Of a stretch of DNA of 64,000 nt, positions 43,341 through 51,655 are shown piece by piece; the stretch's first letter is position 1; every line of letters starts with the position of its first letter. Position numbers and translations under genes: made by a program. The notes beneath the pieces are model-generated. The model saw only the letters and a program-made list of their open reading frames with translations, was not told where the DNA came from and did not search any database. Source of the stretch: Heyndrickxia vini (lineage in GTDB: Bacteria; Bacillota; Bacilli; Bacillales; Bacillaceae_C); NCBI RefSeq assembly GCF_016772275.1, contig NZ_CP065425.1, positions 300,001 through 364,000 of the forward strand, read 5' to 3'.

Positions 43341-43379
43341 CTTAAGAAAGACTTAAGAAATATTTACATACCACTTAAA
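43341..43379 (+). promoter_or_regulatory. Phased direct repeats before the D,D-carboxypeptidase gene
   Basis: CTTAAGAAA occurs at 43341 and 43352, and CTTAAA at 43374, giving spacings of 11 and 22 bases. Such 11-bp-phased repeats are typical binding sites of OmpR/PhoP-type regulators. TATAGT follows about 12 bp after the last repeat, placing the sites at an activator position. Confidence 0.55.
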
Positions 43380-43426
43380 CTTCACGTTTTATAGTTAAGA
43401 AAATGATTTTTAATTAAGGGGCGTTA

Positions 43427-44320
43427 GTGGTGAAAAAGTTTCTTATTTTATGTGTTGTGCTTTTTATAAGCGGCATTTTATATAAATATCCTGAGTATTT
43501 GAAAAAACCGTTCGGTCTTCATTTTGATTCTAATAAAAATTTGATTCAAGGAAAGGCAGGCGTACTGATGGACGAGAGTAGTGGGAAAATCCTTTATGCT
43601 AAAAATGCAAATGAACGATTATATCCTGCTAGTACGACAAAAATATTAACCGCATTGATTGCTTTGGAAAAGGCAAATGTAAATGCATCAGTGCGAATAG
43701 GAAATGAAGTATTATTAAGAGAACCTGAGGAAAGTTCTGCCGGGTTGAAACCAGGGCAGGTGCTCCCGTTAAAAGTGTTGTTACGAGCAATGTTACTCCC
43801 ATCCGGGAATGATGCAGCAAGAGCAATCGCTGTCTATATCGCCAAAAAGGATAATAACCAGCCAAATATGTCTTCAGAAGCTGCGTTGGACTACTTTTCC
43901 AAATTAATGAACGCGAAAGCAAAGCAAATCGGAGCAACCCATTCACATTTTGTCAACCCACATGGACTACATAATCCTAATCATTATTCAACTGCTCAAG
44001 ATTTGGCAAAGATTGCAAGAGAGGCGAGAAAATTCAAGGAATTTCGAAAAATCGTTAGTGAAGAGGTGTATAAAGACTCGTCCGAAACCTTTTATAATCG
44101 TAATGAGCTTGTAAATCGTAGCAGCCAGCATTATTTTGATGGAGCGGATGGGATAAAAACAGGATTTACAGATGAAGCAGGTTACTGTTTAGTTTCATCT
44201 GCTTCAAGAAACGGAAAAAAACTAATTGCAGTCGTGTTGCATTCTTCAAAAGAAAATGTATGGAATGATTCCACCGCCATGTTGGAATATGGATTTCAAG
44301 AGAAGTATGCAGAAAAATAG
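43427..44320 (+). CDS. D-alanyl-D-alanine carboxypeptidase, peptidase S11 (DacA/DacF type)
   Basis: 297 residues. An N-terminal membrane segment (about 4-20) exports or anchors the protein. The penicillin-binding motifs are STTK (Ser69), SGN (126-128) and KTG (244-246). It lacks the long C-terminal domain and amphipathic anchor of PBP5, so it is a minimal form. It removes the terminal D-Ala of peptidoglycan stem peptides. It follows a VanRS-like system and CTTAAG repeats, a layout similar in logic to vanRS with vanY. Start GTG 43427 or 43430 after AAGGGG. Confidence 0.92.
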   Translation: MVKKFLILCVVLFISGILYKYPEYLKKPFGLHFDSNKNLIQGKAGVLMDESSGKILYAKNANERLYPASTTKILTALIALEKANVNASVRIGNEVLLREPEESSAGLKPGQVLPLKVLLRAMLLPSGNDAARAIAVYIAKKDNNQPNMSSEAALDYFSKLMNAKAKQIGATHSHFVNPHGLHNPNHYSTAQDLAKIAREARKFKEFRKIVSEEVYKDSSETFYNRNELVNRSSQHYFDGADGIKTGFTDEAGYCLVSSASRNGKKLIAVVLHSSKENVWNDSTAMLEYGFQEKYAEK

Positions 44321-44403
44321 GCTATCAGTAGTTCTATGCTACACTTTAATAAAGCAACTTTTTCATCATTCTGATAGCATTCTTATTTAAAGGGGAGAGG
44401 ATC

Positions 44404-45069
44404 TTGAAAAAACGAATTGTTCTTTCATGGAGTGGGGGGAAAGATAGTTGTCAAGCATTGTATGAATTGGTGAAACAAGGGTATGAAATAGCTTGTCTTG
44501 TTACTACTGCTCCGAAGGAAATGGGCTTAACCTTTGCGCATGGGGAAAGAATCGAATTAATCGAAGCGCAAGCAAGATCGCTTCGGATTCCAGTCTACGT
44601 TATACATTGTTCTTTCGATAGCTATACGGATGACTTCCACAGAGAAATAATAAAGCTAAAGGAAATTTACCAATTAGATGCTATTGCCTTTGGTGATTTA
44701 TACTTAGATGGGCATCGGGAATGGGGCGAAAAATTAGCGAAAGGCGCGGAACTTGAAGCTCTTTACCCATTATGGATGAGACAAGAGAATGCCATTTGCG
44801 CGCTTTCTACTTTTATCGATACAGGTTACCAAGCAATAGTTATCAGAACGATGCATAATCAAGTTCCGGATAAATGGCTTGGAAAACGAATCGATAAAGA
44901 ATTTTGGAAGGAAATTCAAACGTATGATGTATGTCCGATGGGTGAATCGGGTGAATACCATACATTTGTTTTTGATGGACCATTGTTTCATGAGAAAATA
45001 AACTTTCGAACCAGTTCAAAAATCGTTCAGGATCACTCTACTAAACTGGACATTTTTCTAAATGATTAA
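44404..45069 (+). CDS. Dph6-like PP-loop ATPase (MJ0570 family)
   Basis: 221 residues. The PP-loop SWSGGKDSCQALYEL is at the N-terminus (SGGKDS 10-15) and the family's second motif GDLYLDGHREWGEKL and MGESGEYHTFVFDGPLF follow. In eukaryotes and archaea the family makes diphthamide on elongation factor 2. Bacteria lack diphthamide, so the substrate here is unknown. AGGGGAGAGG precedes the TTG start. Confidence 0.87.
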   Translation: MKKRIVLSWSGGKDSCQALYELVKQGYEIACLVTTAPKEMGLTFAHGERIELIEAQARSLRIPVYVIHCSFDSYTDDFHREIIKLKEIYQLDAIAFGDLYLDGHREWGEKLAKGAELEALYPLWMRQENAICALSTFIDTGYQAIVIRTMHNQVPDKWLGKRIDKEFWKEIQTYDVCPMGESGEYHTFVFDGPLFHEKINFRTSSKIVQDHSTKLDIFLND

Positions 45070-45195
45070 AAAAATGAATTGAGAGGAATATTTTCACTTT
45101 ATGATAATAAATATTCCTCGTAAGAAACCACACTATTTATTGTTTCAATAGGCTAATTTCTAAAAAATATTGTTACTTCTAACGGTAATAAAAGC

Positions 45196-45345
45196 GCAGA
45201 GTGGATTGAAGCGGAAGGCACTTGACTCCTGCAGGATTAGCTGGAAAGATGAGACCCCGCAGGGAGCGAAGCGACGAGGAGGCTCATCACCAGCCCTGCG
45301 GAAAGCAAGTGCCTGTAGCGGAAAGGAACGGTCTATTACGAAAGC
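45196..45345. repeat. GC-rich hairpin repeat, copy 2 (full length)
   Basis: It runs from CAGAGTGGATTGAAGCGG to GCGGAAAGGAACGG. The outer arms (AAGCGGAAGGCACTTG against CAAGTGCCTGTAGCGG) and inner arms (ATGAGACCCCGCAGGG against its near complement AGGAGGCTCATC and CCCTGCGG) form a branched hairpin. It closely resembles copy 3 at 61794 and part of copy 1 at 29041. The converging gene ends directly at its right edge. Open frames in it are spurious. Confidence 0.88.
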
Positions 45346-45348
45346 TTT

Positions 45349-45822
45349 TTAAACATGAAAAATACTATCTAAAACGGCTAATGGATGTTCATAACGACGT
45401 CCAAACTCACTTCCGGTATAAAAATACTCAGGTGTTTCCAAATAACTTGAAAGTGTTTGTTCCTTTTTAATCTCCCATTTAAGCTGGTCAATCATATGAT
45501 CAAACGTATAGGAAGCTGACTGATTAGGAGTATTATATTTAACAGAAATAGAAGCGATTTGCTCTCTATCTTTCATGATAAAAATATCATTTCCGTCATT
45601 AGTAAAGGCCTTAAATTCTAATGAATCATAAGCAGCCGTGACTGAATGGTGACTTGTCCTAACAACAAATCCTCTCTCTCTAAAATAATCTTCAAAAGAA
45701 GCAAGAAATTCATCGACTTTGATTTTCATTCCGGTCAATACATTGTTTTCATAGAGTTGTTTGTTCTTTTCTTTTAAGTGAATCAATTCCGCTTGTAAGT
45801 CTTTTATTTCCGTAGTACTCAT
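45349..45822 (-). CDS. Protein of unknown function (157 residues)
   Basis: An N-terminal coiled coil (LQAELIHLKEKNKQLYENN, about 9-28) is followed by a globular mixed alpha/beta part with FLASFEDYFRERGFVVRTSH and SYTFDHMIDQLKWEIKKEQ. No signal peptide or membrane segment is visible and no family is recognised. AGGAGATATGATGAT precedes the ATG. Its stop codon lies at the very edge of the GC-rich repeat, so the last few residues may have been altered by insertion of that repeat. Confidence 0.65.
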   Translation of the reverse strand: MSTTEIKDLQAELIHLKEKNKQLYENNVLTGMKIKVDEFLASFEDYFRERGFVVRTSHHSVTAAYDSLEFKAFTNDGNDIFIMKDREQIASISVKYNTPNQSASYTFDHMIDQLKWEIKKEQTLSSYLETPEYFYTGSEFGRRYEHPLAVLDSIFHV

Positions 45823-45924
45823 ATCATCATATCTCCTTTTTTATTTCTTCCTTTAATTTTATCAAAAAAATACGGTAGGCAACAAAATGTAATGATTCAT
45901 ATGGTGGTATAGGAGGTGGTACGA

Positions 45925-46263
45925 ATGGTATATGAAATACATGTGTCTACATCTAAGCGTCGCTTAGCACTTTTGAATAACGGCCGGGTAGTTAAAATCT
46001 ATCCAATCGGTGTGGGGAAAATGTTAACACCAACGCCGAAGGGTACGTATAGAATCATTAATAAGCAGCCAAATCCGGGCGGACCATTTGGAGTAATGTG
46101 GATGGGACTATCAAAACCACATTACGGAATTCATGGAACGAATAATCCTGCATCAATCGGGAAACTGGTCTCCCATGGTTGCATTAGAATGTATAACCAA
46201 GATGTTTTATCCCTATCTAAAATAGTGCCGATTGGGACGAAGGTAAGGATAAGTCAGTCATGA
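45925..46263 (+). CDS. Short L,D-transpeptidase (YkuD domain)
   Basis: 112 residues, essentially a bare YkuD domain. The catalytic motif is complete: [10 protein letters not shown] (His70) and [11 protein letters not shown] (His84, Cys86). There is no LysM module and no clear signal peptide, which fits the short spore-former type. It would cross-link or modify peptidoglycan using L,D bonds. ATG 45925 is chosen because AGGAGGTG ends seven bases before; a GTG at 45916 lies inside that site. GerP-like spore genes follow. Confidence 0.9.
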   Translation: MVYEIHVSTSKRRLALLNNGRVVKIYPIGVGKMLTPTPKGTYRIINKQPNPGGPFGVMWMGLSKPHYGIHGTNNPASIGKLVSHGCIRMYNQDVLSLSKIVPIGTKVRISQS

Positions 46264-46498
46264 TTTTACACTCAATGGAAATTATGTAGCCCTAAAAAAT
46301 AAAGTGAACAAAAAGATAAGATAAATATAAGGTTCTTCTTTGGAGTATGAAGAATATAAATTTTATAAAGGGTTCACTTGAAGGGAGGATAGGTGTCAAG
46401 CCAAATCAATTTTGTTTAAACGAAACGCAAATTCTTGGATACCAAGTGTGAAAGATAAACAAAATGGTCCAAATGAATAAAGAAAGGGAAATGGAATC

Positions 46499-46726
46499 AT
46501 GGTCTTTGAACCTATTCAAATTAATCTTAGTGAATTGAAAATCAATAGTTGTGACCATTCGAGTGCAATTACTCTAGGATCTGCAGTTATCGTTGGCAGA
46601 AGAGTGGTTGCAAAGAAAAACCAACCAATTGGTCAACTTTTATCAGATCGTACCACTGTTATATCCTCTAAAAGTTTTACAATTGATGACGATATTGAAG
46701 ACTTCTTTCGCACAAAAGGCATATAA
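46499..46726 (+). CDS. GerPA/GerPF-like small protein 1
   Basis: 75 residues with the pattern shared by the next two genes: INLSELKINSCDHSSAITLG, then a Lys-rich KKNQPIGQLLSDRT. I assign it to the GerPA/GerPF group of spore germination proteins by length and by the INS...SS..IG motif; this is from memory. It is the most divergent of the three and lacks the DSPAVKNS end. AAAGGGAAATGG precedes the ATG. Confidence 0.6.
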   Translation: MVFEPIQINLSELKINSCDHSSAITLGSAVIVGRRVVAKKNQPIGQLLSDRTTVISSKSFTIDDDIEDFFRTKGI

Positions 46727-46784
46727 TCAATTAACCCTGTCCCTTTAGGTCGATGGTCTGATATAAAACATAGGAGGTACGAAT

Positions 46785-47018
46785 ATGTTATTTGCACCAG
46801 CAGTGATTAATCTTCAGACCTTTAAACTGAATTCAATAGATCACACAGCGGTATTAAATATCGGGCAATGCCAGCTATTAGATATTTTTGTCGCCTATAA
46901 AAGGAATCAAGGAATTGGAGAACAAAACGGTGATGGGGTTCGAATAATTTTACCTGTTTCATCCGTGTTAGACTCAGATTTCATTGATAGTCCTGCAGTT
47001 AAAAATAGTATTGTTTAG
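46785..47018 (+). CDS. GerPA/GerPF-like small protein 2
   Basis: 77 residues: FKLNSIDHTAVLNIGQC, then YKRNQGIGEQNGDGVRI and the end DSDFIDSPAVKNSIV. TAGGAGGTACGAAT precedes the ATG. GerP proteins help nutrients pass the spore coat in B. cereus and B. subtilis. It forms a tandem with the genes on either side. Confidence 0.65.
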   Translation: MLFAPAVINLQTFKLNSIDHTAVLNIGQCQLLDIFVAYKRNQGIGEQNGDGVRIILPVSSVLDSDFIDSPAVKNSIV

Positions 47019-47047
47019 TTTGATGTCGTAAATAAGGAGTGACATGT

Positions 47048-47284
47048 ATGTTTTTTTTCACACCTATGGTTGTTAATCTTCTCGGATTTAAAATTAATTC
47101 AGTCGATAACTCCTCTGTTATAAACGCTGGGCCAGTTCAATCAATTGATCAATTTACGGCTTATAAGCGAAACCAAGCTTTTGGAGAATTAAACGGTGAT
47201 TTATCTCCAACCACTTTGCCTATTACAGCAATTGTTGATCCGGACGTAAGTGACAGCCCCGCTGTTAAAAATAGTGTTATTTAG
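47048..47284 (+). CDS. GerPA/GerPF-like small protein 3
   Basis: 78 residues from ATG 47048 (AAGGAG seven bases upstream; the GTG at 47039 is inside that site). FKINSVDNSSVINAG, YKRNQAFGELNGDLS and DPDVSDSPAVKNSVI make it clearly a paralogue of the gene before. A recent duplication is likely. No terminator is evident before the SAM riboswitch. Confidence 0.65.
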   Translation: MFFFTPMVVNLLGFKINSVDNSSVINAGPVQSIDQFTAYKRNQAFGELNGDLSPTTLPITAIVDPDVSDSPAVKNSVI

Positions 47285-47411
47285 TCGTACTTTTTCTAAT
47301 TGTATAAGTTCAGCTAAATAAATTTAACAAATTTTTAAAAGGCTATTGACTTATTATATTTTTCGAAATAATATTAAGACTATTAAATTACAAAATTAAA
47401 TAAAATGACTA

Positions 47412-47596
47412 TGACTTATCCAGAGAGGTGGAGGGACTGGCCCTTTGAAGCCTCGGCAACGGGTTTGCATTTATGCAAATACCGTGCTAATTCCTGCGAA
47501 TCGGGGTTTTTTCGATTCGAAAGATAAGAAGTAGATCGGTTAGTTTATACGAACCCTTCTTCTTATCTGTTCTTGGATAAGAAGAAGGGTTTTTTA
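47412..47596 (+). promoter_or_regulatory. SAM riboswitch (S box) with terminator
   Basis: The S-box consensus is complete: CTTATCCAGAGAGGTGGAGG, GACTGGCCCTTTGAAGCC, TCGGCAACGG, ACCGTGCTAATTCCTGC and GAAAGATAAG (to 47529). The terminator pairs AACCCTTCTTCTTATC with its complement GATAAGAAGAAGGGTT and ends in T6 (47551-47595). SAM binding should stop transcription of the metNIQ operon. Confidence 0.96.
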
Positions 47597-47622
47597 TTTA
47601 TTGAAAGGGAGGATCAAGCAAC

Positions 47623-48648
47623 ATGATTAAATTTGAAGGTGTAGGCAAAGTGTTTCAGTCAAAAGGCAGAGAAGTGGCAGCTGTGCAGGATGTTTCTCTT
47701 TCAATCGAAAAGGGTGAAATATTTGGTGTAATTGGTTTTAGTGGTGCTGGAAAAAGTACTTTGCTTCGACTGGTAAATCTTTTAGAAAGGCCAACATCAG
47801 GAAAGGTAATTGTTAACGAACAAGAAAATCTCTCCCTATCAGAGAAGGAACTTCGAAAGATGAGACAAAGAATCGGAATGATCTTCCAAACCTTTAATCT
47901 ATTTAACTCAAGAACGGTGTTCGGAAATGTTGCCTATCCGTTAAAAATAGCAAAAGTGCCGAAACAGGAGATTAATAGAAGAGTAACGGAACTGTTGCAA
48001 TTTGTCGGGTTAGCTGATAAAGCAAATTATTATCCTGAACAACTGTCAGGAGGACAAAAGCAGAGGGTGGGAATTGCGAGAGCACTAGCCACTTCACCAG
48101 ACATTTTAATTTGTGATGAAGCGACATCGGCTCTTGATCCGGAAACAACGAGCGATATTTTGACACTATTGAAGAGGGTAAATGAGGAATATAATGTGAC
48201 GATACTATTGATTACTCATGAAATGCAAGTTATTCGAACAATATGTGATCGTGTTGCTGTGATGGAGAATGGACGAGTGATTGAAGAAGGTAGCGTCTTT
48301 AATCTTTTTACTAATCCTACAACTAAAACAACAAAAAACTTTATTAGCTCCGTCCTAAACGACAAAATCTCACCGCAACTTTTTGAAAAATTGTGCGGAA
48401 ATAAGTCTAGTCATCTATACCGGATTATTTTTACCGGTGAAGAGACGAGTAAACCATTGCTATCAAACATTGCAAAGTCCTTTGAAGTAGATGTAAATAT
48501 TCTTTATGGAAATATTAGCGAAATACAGGAAGTTCTCTTTGGTAATTTAATTGTTGAGTTACAAGGGAATCAAGTAGAGATAGGAAGAGCTGTTAATCAT
48601 TTGAAACAATATGTAGAAGTGCAGGAGGTTACAAGTCATGCAAGTTGA
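47623..48648 (+). CDS. metN: Methionine ABC transporter ATP-binding protein
   Basis: 341 residues. Walker A GFSGAGKST, signature LSGGQKQRVGIARAL, Walker B ILICDEATSALDPET. The last 75 residues form the NIL domain (from about 265) that senses methionine and inhibits the transporter. It heads the SAM-riboswitch operon and overlaps the permease gene by 11 bp. Confidence 0.95.
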   Translation: MIKFEGVGKVFQSKGREVAAVQDVSLSIEKGEIFGVIGFSGAGKSTLLRLVNLLERPTSGKVIVNEQENLSLSEKELRKMRQRIGMIFQTFNLFNSRTVFGNVAYPLKIAKVPKQEINRRVTELLQFVGLADKANYYPEQLSGGQKQRVGIARALATSPDILICDEATSALDPETTSDILTLLKRVNEEYNVTILLITHEMQVIRTICDRVAVMENGRVIEEGSVFNLFTNPTTKTTKNFISSVLNDKISPQLFEKLCGNKSSHLYRIIFTGEETSKPLLSNIAKSFEVDVNILYGNISEIQEVLFGNLIVELQGNQVEIGRAVNHLKQYVEVQEVTSHAS

Positions 48649-49300
48649 TTGGAGTACATTTTGGCCAAGGATATTCCAAGCATCCGGTCAAACGATAACA
48701 ATGGTTATTTTTACACTGATTTTTGCAACAATATTTGGCTCAATCATTGGGTTGCTCCTTTTTGTGACAAGAAAGGGGAATATTTTAGAGAATCAAACGG
48801 TTTCTACGATTCTTAATATCTTAATTAATATTATTCGGCCAATTCCATTCATTATTTTTTTAGTAGCGATTAGTCCTTTGACCCGTGCTGTGATGGGGTC
48901 AACTATCGGAACGGCCGCTGCCATTTTTCCGATGACTATTGCAGCATCCTTTGGAATTGCTCGCGTTGTCGAGAATAATTTAGTGTCTATCGATCCTGGA
49001 ATCATCGAGGCGGCAAAAGCGATGGGTGCCAGTAAACTTCAAATTATTTTTGGCGTATTAATTCGAGAAGCATTAGGACCATTAATCCTTGGTATAACCT
49101 TTATTACAGTAGGATTAATCGATTTCTCTGCCATGGCTGGAACTGTTGGTGGCGGCGGTCTCGGAGATTTAGCGATGACATATGGTTATCAGCGATTTGA
49201 TAAATCTGTCATGATTGTTACGGTCGTGCTATTGATTATCCTTGTTCAAATTGCTCAATTCATTGGAAACTATCTAGCAAAAATTTTCTTGCGAAGATAA
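48638..49300 (+). CDS. metI: Methionine ABC transporter permease
   Basis: 220 residues with five membrane helices. The docking motif is IDPGIIEAAKAMGASKLQII and the MetI-specific LIDFSAMAGTVGGGGLGDLA is present. Called metP in B. subtilis. Confidence 0.94.
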   Translation: MQVDWSTFWPRIFQASGQTITMVIFTLIFATIFGSIIGLLLFVTRKGNILENQTVSTILNILINIIRPIPFIIFLVAISPLTRAVMGSTIGTAAAIFPMTIAASFGIARVVENNLVSIDPGIIEAAKAMGASKLQIIFGVLIREALGPLILGITFITVGLIDFSAMAGTVGGGGLGDLAMTYGYQRFDKSVMIVTVVLLIILVQIAQFIGNYLAKIFLRR

Positions 49301-49337
49301 TGAATAATACAAAACATCAGAAGAAAGAGGAAACAAT

Positions 49338-50183
49338 GTGAAAAAGACAATTTTATTAAGTGTTATTGCAGTATTTATCTTTTCCCTTTTAGCTGCTTGC
49401 GGAAAAGAAACGAGTGGCAACTCTAAAGTGGTGACCATTGGTGTAACAGGGTCGGATGGACAAATGTGGGATATTATTAAGGAAAAAGCAAAAAAAGAAG
49501 GGATTACGATTAAGTTAAAAGAGTTCTCGGATTATACGATCCCTAACCAGGCATTAGCAGATGGAGACATCGATTTAAATGCATTTCAACATATTGCTTT
49601 CTTAAATCAATTCAAAGAAGAACATAAATTAGATATTACACCAATTGGAACAACACAAATTGCTCCTATGGGAATGTTTTCAGACAAATACAAATCACCA
49701 AAGGAAATTCCTGCAGGCGGAGAGATTGCTATTCCGAATGATCCGTCTAACCAGGCACGAGCCTTATTATTGTTACAATCAGCGGGTTTAATCAAATTGA
49801 AAGATGATTTCGGCCTTTTCGGTGATCCAACTGGAATCATAGATAATCCAAAAAAGTTAAAGATTACCCCTGTTGTTGCACAACAGACTCCACGAGTATT
49901 AAAAGATGTTGCTGCGTCGGTAATTAATAATGGTGTGGCGGGCCAAGCCGGACTGAATATTACGAAAGAATCCATTTATTTAGAGGATCCCAATAGTGAT
50001 TCGGTAAAACCTTATATCAATATTATTGCTGCACGTTCGAAAGATAAAGATAATAAGACATACGAAAAAATTATAAAGATCTATCATAGCAAAGAAGTGG
50101 AAGAGGCGGTTAAAAAGGATACAAAAGGCGGATCAATTGTAGTGGATATGCCAATTCAAGACCTTGAAAGTATCATTAAATAG
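49338..50183 (+). CDS. metQ: Methionine-binding lipoprotein
   Basis: 281 residues with a lipobox LLAAC (Cys21) and an NlpA/MetQ domain: IGVTGSDGQMWDIIKEKAKK, LKEFSDYTIPNQALADGDID, NAFQHIAFL and IAIPNDPSNQARALLLLQ. Start GTG 49338 after AGAGGAAAC. It follows metI by 37 bp. Confidence 0.94.
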   Translation: MKKTILLSVIAVFIFSLLAACGKETSGNSKVVTIGVTGSDGQMWDIIKEKAKKEGITIKLKEFSDYTIPNQALADGDIDLNAFQHIAFLNQFKEEHKLDITPIGTTQIAPMGMFSDKYKSPKEIPAGGEIAIPNDPSNQARALLLLQSAGLIKLKDDFGLFGDPTGIIDNPKKLKITPVVAQQTPRVLKDVAASVINNGVAGQAGLNITKESIYLEDPNSDSVKPYINIIAARSKDKDNKTYEKIIKIYHSKEVEEAVKKDTKGGSIVVDMPIQDLESIIK

Positions 50184-50273
50184 GAAGAAGTTATTCAGGA
50201 AACGAAGGATAATAACTATTTAATTCCGATTAAATCTATGCGATAAATCACATATAAAAGGAGAGAATGAAGG

Positions 50274-51470
50274 ATGACAATCCAAACGAAAAGTTTAAGA
50301 GGGGTAATTAATCAAAGTATTGAAGAGGCTAAACAATTGTATATTGAAACAAGTCACAAAATCCATAGAAAACCTGAAATTGGAAACCAAGAATATTTCG
50401 CATCAAAAACATTAACCGAAATTCTTGAGAATGCTGGATTTACTGTAACACGTAATGTAGCTGGACATGAAACAGGATTTGTTGCAAGAAAAGCAGCAGT
50501 TAAAAATGGTCCGAAAATCGCCTTTTTAGCTGAATATGATGCATTGCCGGGTTTAGGTCATGCATGTGGACATAATATTATCGGCACGACAAGTGTTGCT
50601 GCTGGCATTGCCTTAGCAAAAGTAATTGATGAAACAGGCGGTGAAGTGATTGTTTTTGGAACACCCGCAGAAGAAGGAGGGCCAAATGGCAGTGCAAAAG
50701 GAAGTTTTGTCAAACATGGATTGCTGGAGGGAATCGATGTCGCGCTTATGATTCATCCATCCGGAAAAACAAGTTTAACGTCTCCGTCTCTTGCAGTCGA
50801 CCCTCTTGATTTTCATTTTTACGGGAAAGCGGCACATGCTTCGGGTTCACCCGAAAAGGGAATAAATGCGCTAGATGCTGTTATTCAATTGTTTAATGGT
50901 ATTAATGCATTGCGCCAGCAACTACCTACAGATGTACGGATTCACGGCATCATTACTCATGGTGGTGATGCACCTAATATTATTCCAGAATATGCTTCTG
51001 CTAGATTTTTTATACGTGCCAGTACATGGAAACGAGCCGAGGGAATTTCAAAGAAAGTCCGAAACATTGCCGAAGGGGCAGCTCTTGCAACAGGCAGCAC
51101 AGTAAAAATAGAACGATTCCAAAATGAAGTACATGATTTTATCATTAACGATTCTCTTGATCGAATTGTTGGGGAAGAACTATCTTTATTAGGAGAAAAA
51201 GTTTTTTCTGAAAAAGGGAAAGGAATTGGATCAACAGATGCAGGTAATATTAGCCATGTTGTGCCAACCGCCCATCCACATATCAAAATTGGACCGGATG
51301 ATTTAATTGGTCATACGAATGAATTTCGTGAATGTGCAGGCTCATTAGAAGGGGATAAAGCGTTAATAACTGGGGCGAAGGCATTAGCATTCACAGGATT
51401 TCGTCTATTAACAGATTCACGCTTGCTTGCAGAAATTCGTGCAGATTTCGAAGCAAGAAATATAGAATAG
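50274..51470 (+). CDS. M20-family amidohydrolase in the methionine operon
   Basis: 398 residues. The di-metal M20 motifs are visible: LAEYDALPGLGHACGHN (metal ligands Asp/His), the catalytic TPAEEGG, and the lid domain with FHFYGKAAHASGSPEKGINA. It resembles the aminoacylase/AbgB/PM20D2 group. No terminator separates it from metQ, so it shares the SAM riboswitch. A role in releasing methionine or a sulfur amino acid from an N-acyl or dipeptide form is inferred from this context. AAGGAGAG precedes the ATG. Confidence 0.87.
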   Translation: MTIQTKSLRGVINQSIEEAKQLYIETSHKIHRKPEIGNQEYFASKTLTEILENAGFTVTRNVAGHETGFVARKAAVKNGPKIAFLAEYDALPGLGHACGHNIIGTTSVAAGIALAKVIDETGGEVIVFGTPAEEGGPNGSAKGSFVKHGLLEGIDVALMIHPSGKTSLTSPSLAVDPLDFHFYGKAAHASGSPEKGINALDAVIQLFNGINALRQQLPTDVRIHGIITHGGDAPNIIPEYASARFFIRASTWKRAEGISKKVRNIAEGAALATGSTVKIERFQNEVHDFIINDSLDRIVGEELSLLGEKVFSEKGKGIGSTDAGNISHVVPTAHPHIKIGPDDLIGHTNEFRECAGSLEGDKALITGAKALAFTGFRLLTDSRLLAEIRADFEARNIE

Positions 51471-51477
51471 CACAGGA

Positions 51478-51507
51478 AGAGGTGGTAGATGATACCACCT
51501 CTTTATT
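51478..51507 (+). terminator. Terminator of the metNIQ-amidohydrolase operon
   Basis: AGAGGTGGTA and TACCACCTCT form a 10-bp stem with a four-base loop, followed by TTTATTAA. Confidence 0.85.
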
Positions 51508-51655
51508 AATGATATTTCAAAATATTTTTAGAAAATCTCCGAGAAATATGTTATTATTATTTGTCCTTAAATGAGACATGTATTTTTCAGAATGTTTTAC
51601 TATTTTAATATAAGAATTACTATTATGGTACATTTCGTTTTCTCGGAGGTAAGTA

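Noticed and set aside
45170-45470. Two overlapping frames across the repeat at 45196
   Set aside because: They follow the repeat and run antisense into the gene at 45349-45822; no ribosome sites.
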